A DNA stretch of 64,000 bases from Brevibacterium pigmentatum (GTDB lineage Bacteria > Actinomycetota > Actinomycetes > Actinomycetales > Brevibacteriaceae). The translations under genes and the position numbers were made by a program. The stretch lies in contig NZ_CP050153.1 in NCBI RefSeq assembly GCF_011617465.1, forward strand, positions 1,364,001-1,428,000, read 5' to 3'. Under the pieces are notes generated by a model. The model did not search any database. It was not told the DNA's origin and saw nothing but the letters and a program-made list of their open reading frames with translations. Shown piece by piece: positions 1-8,841 of this stretch. How positions within the stretch are numbered: the first letter of the stretch is position 1; every line of letters begins with the position of its first letter.

Positions 1-1189
1 AGCCGATCATCTGTCTGTAGTAGCGGTCGCGGATGCTCGGATGGACATTGGCCAGGAGCATCGCGCCGTTGGTCGAGAACGGACTGATGTCGACGATGGT
101 CGCGGCGATCGCCAGCGCCGCGACGAACCCTCCGACATGCACGTCGCCCGACTCGAGGAACGGCACCGCCAGGGCGATGACGACACCGATGATCGCCAAG
201 GACGACGCCAGCGCAGAGATCAGGCCGGACATGTAGAACAGCAGCAGCGCTGCCAGCAGGGGGACGCCGATCGCTGAGATGCCGGCCGAGACCCATTCGA
301 CGGTTCCGGCCTCCTGCAGCACGGCGATGTAGGTGAGCACTCCGCAGATGAGGATGACGATCGACCATGAGACCTTCGACAGCGCGGCCTTGCCTGCGGC
401 CGGGTCGATGGCGGCGAGCACTACCGAGATCGTGATGGTCACCAGGCCCACATCCCAGCTGAAGATGATCACGGACAGCGCCATCGCGATGAGCCCGATC
501 AGGGTCGGGATCTGAGAGCGTGTGAGACGGATGGTCGTTCCGCCGTCGGCTTCGGACTCTGGGTGGGGGTGAGCCCCATCTGCCTCCGCGCGCAGTCCTG
601 GCCGGCGACGGAGGACGAACCAGACAACGACCGCGAAGACGGTATTGAAGATGAACGGGGCGAGGAACAAGGTCAGCGGCGTCGGTGTGAGACCGTTCGT
701 GGTCAGATAGTCATTGATGAAGATGCCGTAGACGCTGATCGCGGAGAACGCGCCGGCCAATGCTCCGTGCACGACGAGCAGACCGACCATGAACTGATTG
801 ATCCGATGACGCCGCGCGAACGACAGCGCCAGCGGCGCGATGATGGCCACCGCGAAGAGCGCCCCCAGCGAGATGAGGACAGCCGTCAGTGCGAAGAAGA
901 TCCAGGGCATGAGTCCGACGCGCCCGCCGACGAGCTTCACACACCAGCGGACGATCACTTCGATGGCACCGTTGTTCTGGGCGAATCCGAAGAGATAGGT
1001 CAGGCCGACGAGCGTAAGGAAGAGGTCGACGGGAAATCCTGCGAGGAACTCTTCGGGCGCCTGGTGCAGGACGAGGCCGCCGACGCCCGCGGCCGCGATG
1101 AAGCCGAGCAGGCCCATATTGATGTCCCGCCAGGTTCCGATGACGAACATCAGTCCGAGGACGACGACGCAGATCAGTTCTGCACTCAT
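1..1189 (-). CDS. MatC-like dicarboxylate/SLC13-type permease (C-terminus beyond left edge)
   Basis: Integral membrane carrier. The reverse-strand translation begins MSAELICVVVLGLMFVIGTW, continues through many hydrophobic segments (LVGLTYLFGFAQNNGAIE, LFAVAIIAPLALSFA, VLTYIAVLQEAGTVEWVSAGI) and reaches the window edge near NGAMLLANVHPSIRDRYYRQ without a stop. The start ATG at 1187-1189 is preceded by GAAGGAGAAG, a strong ribosome binding site. The N-terminal pattern and the SPFSTNGAMLLAN stretch resemble the MatC_N dicarboxylate carriers (malonate/dicarboxylate uptake). About 396 residues are visible, so only a short C-terminal part is missing. It is divergent from the NTF2-like/NCS1 pair. 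The substrate is inferred from family resemblance only. Confidence 0.75.
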   Translation of the reverse strand, partial: MSAELICVVVLGLMFVIGTWRDINMGLLGFIAAAGVGGLVLHQAPEEFLAGFPVDLFLTLVGLTYLFGFAQNNGAIEVIVRWCVKLVGGRVGLMPWIFFALTAVLISLGALFAVAIIAPLALSFARRHRINQFMVGLLVVHGALAGAFSAISVYGIFINDYLTTNGLTPTPLTLFLAPFIFNTVFAVVVWFVLRRRPGLRAEADGAHPHPESEADGGTTIRLTRSQIPTLIGLIAMALSVIIFSWDVGLVTITISVVLAAIDPAAGKAALSKVSWSIVILICGVLTYIAVLQEAGTVEWVSAGISAIGVPLLAALLLFYMSGLISALASSLAIIGVVIALAVPFLESGDVHVGGFVAALAIAATIVDISPFSTNGAMLLANVHPSIRDRYYRQMIG

Positions 1190-1500
1190 GGGTTCAGCTT
1201 CTCCTTCGAACGTCAGCCGCGGAATGTCCGGCGGCACACGGGCATGCGACTCAAATTAATGCATGTCACCTGGTGCGATCAGGTCCATTCGGCATATGAA
1301 CTCACAGTGACGTTCAGCGGAAGAATTCACGCGCCGATTCGCCGCTTCGTATAACTGAGGTCAGAATTCGTCCACCGCGGATAGTGCGGACGATCACAGA
1401 CTCGTTAGTGTGTCATTCAGCTTCATCGGGCCGCACGCGAATCATTTGGACTCAACGCGGCATCCTCCTTCTCTCAGTCTGCGAAAGGTCGCCGTCGATC
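1190..1500. promoter_or_regulatory. Divergent promoter region between MatC-like permease and NTF2-like gene
   Basis: About 310 bases without a convincing gene. It must carry promoters for both divergent units. An inverted repeat ACCTG-N7-CAGGT lies at 1268-1284 and could bind a regulator; no regulator gene is adjacent in the visible sequence. A rightward frame is open from a GTG at 1384, but it lacks a ribosome binding site and I judge it untranslated leader. Confidence 0.35.
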
Positions 1501-1980
1501 ATGAACGAATCCACACCGGAGCCCAGCGAATCAGATGTGCTCACGGCCGCCTCGGCGATCGTCGATGCCTTCGCCGCCACGGACACTCAGTCGTATTTCT
1601 CCCGATTCGCCGAGGACGCCTCCTTCGTCTTCCACCCCGAAACGCGACGCCTGAACACTCGCGTGGAATATGAAAGGGAGTGGGTTTCGTGGTTGGCCGA
1701 CGGTTGGTCAGTGGCCGCCTGCGCCTCATCGGACCAGCTCGTGCAGACCTTCCCCGGCGGAGCCGTATTCTCCCACACCGTCGATACGACCGTGAACACC
1801 GCAGACGGGCGGGAATCCTACCGGGAACGCGAATCGATCGTCTTCCGCCGCCTCGGTGACGGTGAACTCATCGCCATCCACGAACACCTCTCAACGGTCC
1901 CGGATTCTGCCGACGGCTCGTCGGCGGCTGGTCCCAGTGCCGCCGAAAGCAAGCCCGGCGCCGAGGAGGTCGCGCAGTGA
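1501..1980 (+). CDS. NTF2/SnoaL-like small protein
   Basis: A 159-residue soluble protein: MNESTPEPSESDVLTAASAIVDAFAATDTQSYFSRFAEDASFVFHPE, later REERESIVFRRLGDGELIAIHEHLS-type text (RESYRERESIVFRRLGDGELIAIHEHLS). The helix followed by a short acidic turn (FAEDASFVFHPE) and a final beta strand ending in HEHLS are typical of NTF2-like/SnoaL folds, which serve as small-ligand pockets or stability domains. I chose ATG 1501, which has GAAAGG upstream; the frame stays open back to a GTG at 1384. The last 25 residues are a low-complexity Ala/Ser/Glu tail. Its stop overlaps the GTG of the NCS1 permease (GTGA), so the two are translationally coupled and probably work on the same nucleobase-type substrate. 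No catalytic residue can be assigned. Confidence 0.6.
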   Translation: MNESTPEPSESDVLTAASAIVDAFAATDTQSYFSRFAEDASFVFHPETRRLNTRVEYEREWVSWLADGWSVAACASSDQLVQTFPGGAVFSHTVDTTVNTADGRESYRERESIVFRRLGDGELIAIHEHLSTVPDSADGSSAAGPSAAESKPGAEEVAQ

Positions 1981-3351
1981 ACTGGTACCGCCGTTTGGAA
2001 CAGCGATTGGAATCCGGCCACGATTCCGGAGTCATCCGCGGGACCCTGAGCGGGGGACGGATCTTCATGATCTGGCTGGCCGCGAACCTCGTCGTCACGA
2101 CCCTGCTGACCGGAACTCTGTTCGTCCCCGGCATCGACTTCACCACAGCAGTCATCGTCATCATCCTCGGGACGATCATCGGCACCATCGTGCTCACGCT
2201 CATCGGCAACATCGGCACCCGTACGGGCTTGGCGACCATGGCCATCACCCGCGGTGCCTTCGGTGCCAAGGGCAGCTTCCTGCCGGTCGCGGCCAATGTT
2301 ATCATCCTCATGGGCTGGAGCTGGGTGCAGGCCATGTTGGCGGGGATCAGTGTCAACTATGTGGTCGCCCAGACGACGGGGTTCTCCAATCCGATCCTCT
2401 TCTCGGTGCTCTGCCAGGCCCTCGTCGTCGGGTTGGCGATTCTCGGCCATGAAGGCATCGAGAAGGCCGAACCCTGGTTCGCTCTCCTCATCCTGCTGGT
2501 CATGGCCTATGTCTTCGTCATCGCGTTCACGGGACACTCACCCGCCGAATATGCAGGAATCAAGAGCCTGCCGGAGCTCGAGTTCACTCCGGTCCTCGCG
2601 CTCGACATCGTTATCTCCACAGCCATCTCCTGGACCGTGCTCTCCGGTGACCTCAACCGTTTGGCCGGTTCCCAGAGAGCCGGAATCGTCGGATCGGGGT
2701 TGGGCTACCTGACTTCGACCGTGCTGGCGATGCTGCTGGGTCTCACTGCCTTCAGCTTCATCCTGCTCGATGGGGGGAGACCCGGCCGAGTTCGACCCGA
2801 CTGTGCTGGCCGCCGAGTTCGGGTGGGCATTGGCCATCGTCATCTTCCTCTCCGTCATGGCCACGAACACGATGGTCGTCTACGGAATGGTCAACTCCGT
2901 CGTCGGCGCGCAGAGCCGAACGAAGCTGAAGTTCCTGCCCATGGCGCTCATCCTCGGCGCGATCTCGATCATCGGTTCGACATGGTTGGCCCTGCTCGAC
3001 CAGTACACCGACTTTCTGGTGATGATCGGAGCGTTCTTCGTTCCCGTGTTCGCCATCCTCATCGTCGATTACTACATCATCAAACGCTGTGCCTACTCAC
3101 CCGACATCCTCAAGGACTCCGGCGGGATCTACTCCTACACGCGCGGAATCAATTGGGTGGCCGTCGAGGTGTGGGTCCTCGGGGCACTGGCTTCCTATGT
3201 GCTCACCTACGCCTATCCAAGCCCGATAGGAGCGACGATCCCGTCCTTCGCCAGCTCCTTCGTGCTCTACCTCGCGCTGTCCTGGGGCAGCCGAGCGAAG
3301 TTCGCGGGAACTCGGCATGCGCACCTGGCCGACGGGATCCGCGGAAGCTGA
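1977..3351 (+). pseudogene. NCS1-family nucleobase/cytosine permease, interrupted by a +1 frameshift in a G6 run
   Basis: Sodium- or proton-coupled nucleobase permease (CodB/Mhp1 superfamily). The first frame runs MNWYRRLEQRLESGHDSGVIRGTLSGGRIF through TAISWTVLSGDLNRLAGSQ to FSFILLDGG and then becomes nonsense. The next frame resumes exactly with GDPAEFDPTVLAAEFGWALAIVIFLSVMATNTMVVYGMVNS and ends IKRCAYSPDILKDSGGIYSYTRGINW...ADGIRGS. Removing one G from the six-G run at 2772-2777 restores one protein of about 457 residues with the usual 12 membrane segments and the DYYIIKR and GINW signatures. There is no other damage. It could be a sequencing error, a recent null allele or slippage; I favour error. 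It is coupled to the NTF2-like gene upstream. Confidence 0.8.
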
Positions 3352-3466
3352 ACGGGGAGTTCTCGGTTCCGGGCCGGGAACTGACCACCATGTGCCGTTC
3401 CCAGGTGATGAAGCAGTCCACGCGCTATGATCGCACCGGTCGGCCGGAATCACAGAAGGGAACCCG

Positions 3467-4777
3467 GTGTCTGTGATGGTAATCTTCGACAGGTTCATGC
3501 CCCCGAACCGTCGACTCAACCCCGAGGCGCTGGCCTGGGTCGCGGTGATCGTGCTTGCCATCGTCATGCTCGCGGTGGAATCGTCGATCGCCGTCTCGGT
3601 CAATGAGGCCCCCGTCGCATTGGCCTTCGTCGTCACCATCGTCCATGTCGGGTCCATGCCGCTGTCCATGCTGCGCCCGCTCTTCGGCACGATCATGTCG
3701 ATCGCCGCCTGCACTGTGCTGCCGCTGCTGGGACCGCTCGTGTCGGGTGTGCCGTGGCCGTGGATGGTTCCGATGATGATCACTCAGATCGTCATCATCC
3801 TCATCATCGGCCTCCGCGCCCACTGGGGAGTGGCCCTGGCCGCACTGCTCGGCAGCATCGCAGGTTCGGCGGCCGCGGTGCTCATCACTCATCTGCTGGT
3901 GGCAGACACCCGCACCGACGGTGCCATTGTCAACATCCTCATCTACTCCTGCATCGCCGGCGGCGTCTACCTCGCGGCGGTCATCATCCAGCAATGGCAG
4001 CTCATCCGCTCCCAACTGGTCCAGGAGAAGGAGAACACCGCGGAGGAGCACTCCAAACGCGTGACCATCGAGGAGAAGGCCCGCATCGCCAGGGAACTCC
4101 ACGACATCGTCGCCCACAGCATGTCGATCATCAACATCCAAGCCTCCAGCGCACCGTTCCGCCATGCCGAGATCGACTCAGAAGTGGCCAAAGAGTTCGA
4201 AGACATCTCCACCTCCGCCCGCACAGCGCTGACCGAGATGCGCGGACTGCTCAGCGTCCTGCGCAACGATGAGGGCGGAGGCGAACTGGCACCGCAGCCG
4301 AAGTTCTCCGAGATCGACCCGCTCATCGAGAAGGCCCGACAGGCCGGAGTGCAGGTCACCGTCGAACGCAGCGGCGAACCGATCGACCACCTCATGCGCG
4401 ACAGCACCGGACTCGCCGGCTACCGCATCATCCAAGAAGCCCTGAGCAACGCGATCCGCCACGCCCGCAACTCCGCCATCGCCATCCGCATCCGCGGTGG
4501 CAGCTCAGCCGTCTGGATCAGCGTCACCAATGACCACGGCGACGGGCCCGGCGAGGCCGCAAAACACGAGAAGCATGGTCGGCAGGGACTGATCGGCATG
4601 CGCGAACGGGCAGCCTCGGTCGGTGGGGAGATCCGCAGCGGAGCCACTGCCGACGGAGGCTTCGAAGTCGAAGCAGTGCTGCCGCTTTCGCCCCGCGAAC
4701 GCTCGACCGACGACGGCGAACCGAGCGCCGACACACCGGTCACGGACACTTCGGCCACGGACAAGGAGACCCCATGA
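3467..4777 (+). CDS. DesK/NarL-type sensor histidine kinase
   Basis: Membrane sensor kinase of 436 residues. Four to five hydrophobic segments occupy residues about 20-175 with almost no extracytoplasmic loop, as in DesK. A short coiled segment (RSQLVQEKENTAEEHSKR) leads to the HisKA_3 box ARELHDIVAHSMSII, with phospho-acceptor His212. The N box is QEALSNAIRHA and the ATP-lid region is HGRQGLIGMRERA. The start is GTG 3467 after AGAAGGGAACCC. The stop overlaps the response regulator start (ATGA at 4774). The downstream desaturase gene and the membrane-buried sensor suggest that it reads membrane fluidity; the input signal is inferred. Confidence 0.9.
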   Translation: MSVMVIFDRFMPPNRRLNPEALAWVAVIVLAIVMLAVESSIAVSVNEAPVALAFVVTIVHVGSMPLSMLRPLFGTIMSIAACTVLPLLGPLVSGVPWPWMVPMMITQIVIILIIGLRAHWGVALAALLGSIAGSAAAVLITHLLVADTRTDGAIVNILIYSCIAGGVYLAAVIIQQWQLIRSQLVQEKENTAEEHSKRVTIEEKARIARELHDIVAHSMSIINIQASSAPFRHAEIDSEVAKEFEDISTSARTALTEMRGLLSVLRNDEGGGELAPQPKFSEIDPLIEKARQAGVQVTVERSGEPIDHLMRDSTGLAGYRIIQEALSNAIRHARNSAIAIRIRGGSSAVWISVTNDHGDGPGEAAKHEKHGRQGLIGMRERAASVGGEIRSGATADGGFEVEAVLPLSPRERSTDDGEPSADTPVTDTSATDKETP

Positions 4778-5424
4778 TCAGGATCGTCATCGCCGATGAC
4801 CAAGCGATGGTCCGGGCCGGCTTCGCCGCGCTGCTGAGCGCTCATGCAGATATCGAGGTCATCGGACAGGCCGAAGACGGTGCACACTGCGTCGATCTCG
4901 TCGCCGACCTTGACCCCGATATCGTCCTCATGGACGTCCGAATGCCGCTCATGGACGGAATCGAAGCAACCCGCACGATCGTCGCCGCGAATGCCGAGAC
5001 CCGGATCATCATGCTCACCACCTTCGACATCGACGACTATGTCTTCGATGCCATCCGCGCCGGGGCCAGCGGTTTCCTCCTCAAGGATGCCCCGCCCAGT
5101 GAACTCGCCGAGGCGGTCCGCATCGTCGCCGGAGGCGAAGCGCTCCTGGCGCCGAGCGTGACGAAACGGGTCATCGAACACTTCGCCACCGGAGGACAGA
5201 AGCCCAACCGCACCGCGCTGCCCGAACTCACCGACCGAGAACGCGAGATCCTCATCCAAGTCGCCCGCGGAGCGTCCAACACGGAGATCGCGGCGAGTCT
5301 GCACATCGCAGTGCAGACCGTGAAGACCCACGTCTCCCGGATCCTGTACAAACTCGATGCCCGAGATCGCGCCCAAGCAGTCATCGCCGCCTACGAATCA
5401 GGTCTCATCGTCCCCAACAGCTGA
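4774..5424 (+). CDS. LuxR/NarL-family response regulator
   Basis: A 216-residue regulator with an N-terminal receiver (MIRIVIADDQAMVRAGF, acidic pair D8/D9, phospho-acceptor Asp54 in VLMDVRMP, Thr and Lys of the LTTF and LKDAPP switch regions). The C-terminal LuxR helix-turn-helix is LTDREREILIQVARGASNTEIAASLHIAVQTVKTHVSRILYKL. It overlaps the kinase gene by 4 bases, so it is certainly its partner. An 8-bp perfect inverted repeat lies just downstream of its stop and upstream of the desaturase (5450-5469), a plausible binding site. It is DesR-like by context. Confidence 0.92.
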   Translation: MIRIVIADDQAMVRAGFAALLSAHADIEVIGQAEDGAHCVDLVADLDPDIVLMDVRMPLMDGIEATRTIVAANAETRIIMLTTFDIDDYVFDAIRAGASGFLLKDAPPSELAEAVRIVAGGEALLAPSVTKRVIEHFATGGQKPNRTALPELTDREREILIQVARGASNTEIAASLHIAVQTVKTHVSRILYKLDARDRAQAVIAAYESGLIVPNS

Positions 5425-5449
5425 GTTCTGCTCCCGTCCTCGCCTCGGA

Positions 5450-5469
5450 CCCCCTACCCGAGTAGGGGG
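5450..5469. promoter_or_regulatory. Perfect 8-bp inverted repeat upstream of desaturase
   Basis: CCCCCTAC, spacer CCGA, GTAGGGGG. It sits 25 bases after the response regulator stop and about 58 bases before the desaturase ATG. It could be the response regulator's operator or a small intercistronic terminator/attenuator; there is no U-tract after it, so I favour an operator. Confidence 0.5.
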
Positions 5470-5527
5470 TGAAGAACGGCTCCCAGGGGTGACGAAAAAC
5501 GGTGCGGGCATCCATACGGTGGGAACC

Positions 5528-6703
5528 ATGAACCCGTCTGACCGCATGACCTCCGAACCGACTTCCCCAACTGCCACCGAACTGTCGACTCCGGCACCGG
5601 ATCGGGCCACGCGGGCCGCAGTGCTCGAACGCAGGCGAGCGAAGAGGGGAACCGCCGAACAGGAATTCACCAGCGACTTCAGCGCGCTGATGGCGCAGGT
5701 CAAAGAAGCGGGCCTGCTGGCCAGGCGGCCGGGCTGGAACACCCTGCGCTTCGTCCTCCTCGGACTCGGCTACGTTGCATCCTTCGCCATGCTCTTCCTC
5801 ATCGGTGAGAGCTGGTGGCAGATGGCGACCGCAGTCGTATTCGGCGCACTTTTCACCCAGACCGCCTATGTCGCCCACGACGCAGCACACCGGCAGATCT
5901 TCACCAGCGGAAAAGTGGGGGAGTGGGTGTCGACGATCATCGGCAACCTCTTCATCGGACTGAGCTACGGATGGTGGCTGAAGAAGCACAATGCGCTTCA
6001 CCACGCCAATCCGAACAAGGCCGGAGTAGACGGAGACATCGCTCCCGGCGCCCTCGTCTTCACTCCTGAGGATGCACGTGAACGCACAGGCCTGGCCAAA
6101 TGGTTCGCCGCACGTCAGGGCTGGTTCTTCCTGCCGCTGCTGACCCTGGCCGGCCTCCAGCTGCACGTCGAGTCCGTCAAAGCCATCGTCCGGGGACAGT
6201 CGTCGATCAAACGCCGTTGGATCGAAGGCGTCTTCATCGGAATCCGCCTCATCGGGTTCCCCGCGCTCGCCATCTGGGCGGCAGGTCCTCTCGTCGGCAG
6301 CGTCTTCTTCCTCGTCCAGCTCGCCGTCTTCGGCGTGCATATGGGCGGATCATTCGCCCCCAACCACAAAGGCCAGCCGATCGTACCCAAAGATGTGAAG
6401 ATCGACTTCCTGCGCCGTCAGACGCTGATGTCACGCAATATCTCCGGCGGTCGCTTCATGGGATTCCTCATGGGCGGTCTGAACTATCAGATCGAACACC
6501 ACCTGTTCCCCAGCATGCCGAGCGTCAACCTGCACCGGGTGCAGCCGATGGTCCGCGAATACTGCCGCCAGAAGGACATCACCTACACCGAGACGACTCT
6601 GCTCGAGTCCTACAAGATCATCATCGCCTACCTCAACCGGGTGGGCCTCGGCGAAGCAGACCCCTTCGACTGTCCCGTCACCGCGCAGTTCCGGTCGCGC
6701 TGA
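5528..6703 (+). CDS. Membrane fatty acid (acyl-lipid/acyl-CoA) desaturase
   Basis: Di-iron desaturase of 391 residues that would introduce a double bond into membrane acyl chains. All three histidine boxes are present: HDAAH (117-121), HNALHH (154-159) and QIEHH (321-325), the last followed by LFPSMPSVNLHRV as in front-end/delta-6-like acyl-lipid desaturases. Hydrophobic segments lie at about 73-112, 135-150 and 233-275. ATG 5528 is chosen because the protein becomes family-like shortly after it; upstream in-frame sequence is nonsense overlapping the response regulator. Its position right behind a DesK/DesR-like pair suggests cold- or fluidity-induced expression. The stop lies 4 bases from the end of the convergent MBL gene. 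Confidence 0.92.
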   Translation: MNPSDRMTSEPTSPTATELSTPAPDRATRAAVLERRRAKRGTAEQEFTSDFSALMAQVKEAGLLARRPGWNTLRFVLLGLGYVASFAMLFLIGESWWQMATAVVFGALFTQTAYVAHDAAHRQIFTSGKVGEWVSTIIGNLFIGLSYGWWLKKHNALHHANPNKAGVDGDIAPGALVFTPEDARERTGLAKWFAARQGWFFLPLLTLAGLQLHVESVKAIVRGQSSIKRRWIEGVFIGIRLIGFPALAIWAAGPLVGSVFFLVQLAVFGVHMGGSFAPNHKGQPIVPKDVKIDFLRRQTLMSRNISGGRFMGFLMGGLNYQIEHHLFPSMPSVNLHRVQPMVREYCRQKDITYTETTLLESYKIIIAYLNRVGLGEADPFDCPVTAQFRSR

Positions 6704-6707
6704 GGAC

Positions 6708-7535
6708 TCAGGTGAGGTGATCGTGGTCGCCGGAGACCCATTCTGCGTAGCGTTCCGCCGATGTCTGCACTGCAGAGTGTGCCCCGGAACCGATCGACTG
6801 ACCGAAGTTGCCGTACATGCGGTCGAAGTCGAGATCGATCACCGAGGCGGCGATGCGCCTGACGACCGTGGCCGACAACGGCAGATAGTTCGGGAAGCTG
6901 CGCATGAACGTCACCCACCCCGATCGCGCCACCGGACCGATCGAATCGCCGCTGAGCATGACCCCGGCGCCGTCGGCGCCCGTCCAGACTGCCACCGCAC
7001 TGCCGGGGAAATGACCTCCCGTCCTCCGGAGCCTCACCCCCGGCACCGGCTCCGCCTCGTGGAAATAGGGGCAGACGGCCCGGCCGGTCCGCTGCACCCA
7101 TTCGAGGTCGGCCCGGCACACGAAGACGGGAGCTCCATCGAATGCGGCACTCCATTCCAACTGGGTGCCGAACATGTGCGGGTGGCTGGCGGCGATCGCC
7201 GCAACTCCGCCGAGGTCCCGGACCGCCGCGACCGCCTCGGCGTCGATATAGGCGGGGACATCGAAGAGCACATTGCCGGATTCGGTGCACGCGAGATAGC
7301 AGGTCTGCCCGATCCCGAGCTTCGGTTCGACGCGGATGGCGAAGAGACCGGGTTCCCGCTCCGTGGTGGTGATGCGGTGGCATTCGGATTCGAGGTCTGC
7401 CCGAGTCGTCCACTGTTGGCCGGAGGCAGGAACCCATTGCCGATCGTCCTCGCAGATCGGACACAGTTGTGGTGGAGGCGTCGTCGTCTCCACCCCGCAG
7501 GTGCGGCAGATCGTCACATCGGAAAATGCCACCAT
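6708..7535 (-). CDS. MBL-fold metallo-hydrolase-like protein with N-terminal zinc ribbon
   Basis: 275 residues. The N-terminus has a C-x2-C...C-x2-C zinc ribbon (ICRTCG ... LCPICEDD). The rest resembles a metallo-beta-lactamase fold: TCYLACTESGNVLFDVPAYID, IAASHPHMFGTQLEW, RRTGGHFPGSAVAVW, GVMLSGDSIGPV. The usual HxHxDH zinc motif is reduced to HPHMFG, so it keeps two histidines but lacks the Asp-His pair; the GGHFPGS histidine and the SGDS aspartate remain. Catalysis is therefore uncertain. ATG 7535 is chosen because GAGAGGATGAC precedes it. It is convergent with the desaturase, with no room for a separate terminator. Confidence 0.72.
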   Translation of the reverse strand: MVAFSDVTICRTCGVETTTPPPQLCPICEDDRQWVPASGQQWTTRADLESECHRITTTEREPGLFAIRVEPKLGIGQTCYLACTESGNVLFDVPAYIDAEAVAAVRDLGGVAAIAASHPHMFGTQLEWSAAFDGAPVFVCRADLEWVQRTGRAVCPYFHEAEPVPGVRLRRTGGHFPGSAVAVWTGADGAGVMLSGDSIGPVARSGWVTFMRSFPNYLPLSATVVRRIAASVIDLDFDRMYGNFGQSIGSGAHSAVQTSAERYAEWVSGDHDHLT

Positions 7536-7640
7536 GTCATCCTCTCGGTTCCACAGAAGAAACCACAGACTCCCACCGAGCCTAGTCCTCACATAGAGTG
7601 AAGACCAGGATCGATGGGAGTCCGACGACGCGGCAGCTTG

Positions 7641-8823
7641 TCAGCGGGCGGCCGTGTGCGCCTTCCTGTGGGCGATGACGTGGCCGACGAGGATGAGCGC
7701 GATGCTGACGACGAGCCAAGCGCTGAGCACCCACCACTGGAGAGCCGACGGCGCGTCAGGGAAGTAGGAGAGATCGCGCAGCAGCGTGCCCGCCGCTCCG
7801 GGCACGAAGAACTGACCGATATCGCCCCAGGAGCCGGCGAGGAACTCCTTCGGCTGATTGAGCGAGGCGATCGGATTGCCGATGAGCATGGTGAGCACTG
7901 CACCGAACGCGATGCCGGCAGGTCCGATGAGGGAGACGAAGCCGTTGATCAGGCCGACCGTGGCCGCGATCGACAAGCCGATCGCCAGGGCATTGATCGC
8001 GAAGTTCCCCTGCAGGATCCCGAACCAGGTCTGCATGATCAGGGCCAGTGCCAGTCCTCCGACGACTCCGTAGACGATGGTGCCGACCAGGCGCATCCGC
8101 CGTGAACGGATGCCCATGCTGGTGAGCACACCGCCGACGATGCCGCCAAGGGTCAACGGCAGACCCGCGATGGCCAGGCCCGCACCGGAGGGATCGTCGT
8201 CGGAGAGCGGCACGACGTCGGTGATCTTCACCTGCGGAACCTCCGTCGCCGAGGCGGCCGGATCGGCGCCGTCTCCGGCCGGGTTGCCCTGCGGCGGGGC
8301 CTGACCGGAGGCAGCGGCCTCGAGAGCCTTCTGCATCTGCTCCTGCATCTTCTTCGTGCCTGCCTTGAGGCCCGAGATCGCCTGTTGGTCGATGTTGTGC
8401 TGCATCTGGGTGCCGATTCCGCTGAGCTGCTGCGCGACAGCAGGGGAGGCGGCCTTGGCGATGAGGATCTCCGGTTCGTCCTCGAGGACGAAGGCGCCGT
8501 AGACCTCTCGCTGTTCGATGAGGTTCACCGCCTCGGCGCGTGAGTCGACGGTCTTGAGATCGAGCATGCCGTCCGGGGCGTTCTCAACGATCTGGTCGAT
8601 CTGCTCTTCGTCTCCGACCGCTGCGATCGGCAGGTCGTTGGGGTCCGAGGTCACGGTCGGCCAGCTGAAGGCGAGCATGACGAGGCTGACGACGGCGGCG
8701 GCGAGGACGGCGACGAGGAGCGCGTCCGAACTGTGGGGGAGCGGCCTGCGCCGCCTTCTCCGGTGTCTCGCTCACCGCCGAGTGGTCGGCCTTGCCTTCT
8801 CTGCTGCGTATCTGGGTCGGCAT
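7641..8823 (-). pseudogene. ABC-2/YhgE-like multi-pass membrane protein, frameshifted near its N-terminus
   Basis: The main frame reads MLAFSWPTVTSDPNDLPIAAVGDEEQIDQIV, a periplasmic-type loop, then membrane segments (LAIAGLPLTLGGIVGGVLTS, LVGTIVYGVVGGLALALIM, AINALAIGLSIAATVGLI, FVSLIGPAGIAFGAVLTMLIG) and FVPGAAGTLLRDLSYFP. It opens inside the first membrane helix. The natural N-terminus (MPTQIRSREGKADHSAVSETPEKAAQAAP) lies in another frame from ATG 8823. Dropping one C from the C5 run (minus strand, 8735-8739) joins them as AAPHSSDALLVAVLAAAVVSLVMLAF. The family covers DUF3533/YhgE-Pip-like exporters and secretion-accessory proteins. It is divergent from a TetR gene that probably represses it, and it is a single-unit paralog of the double-unit gene at 10383-12763. 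Confidence 0.7.
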
Positions 8824-8841
8824 GTCTGTCCAATCATCGAA

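Noticed and set aside
563..1354. 263-codon rightward frame over the MatC-like gene
   Set aside because: Charged low-complexity product opposite a clear membrane protein; no ribosome binding site.
2772..2777. Programmed ribosomal frameshift in the NCS1 permease
   Set aside because: No slippery heptamer with a downstream pseudoknot or internal Shine-Dalgarno-like stimulator is evident, and similar small lesions recur in other genes.
3352..3466. Terminator after the NCS1 permease
   Set aside because: GTTCC...GGAAC gives only a 5-bp stem with no T-run, too weak to call.
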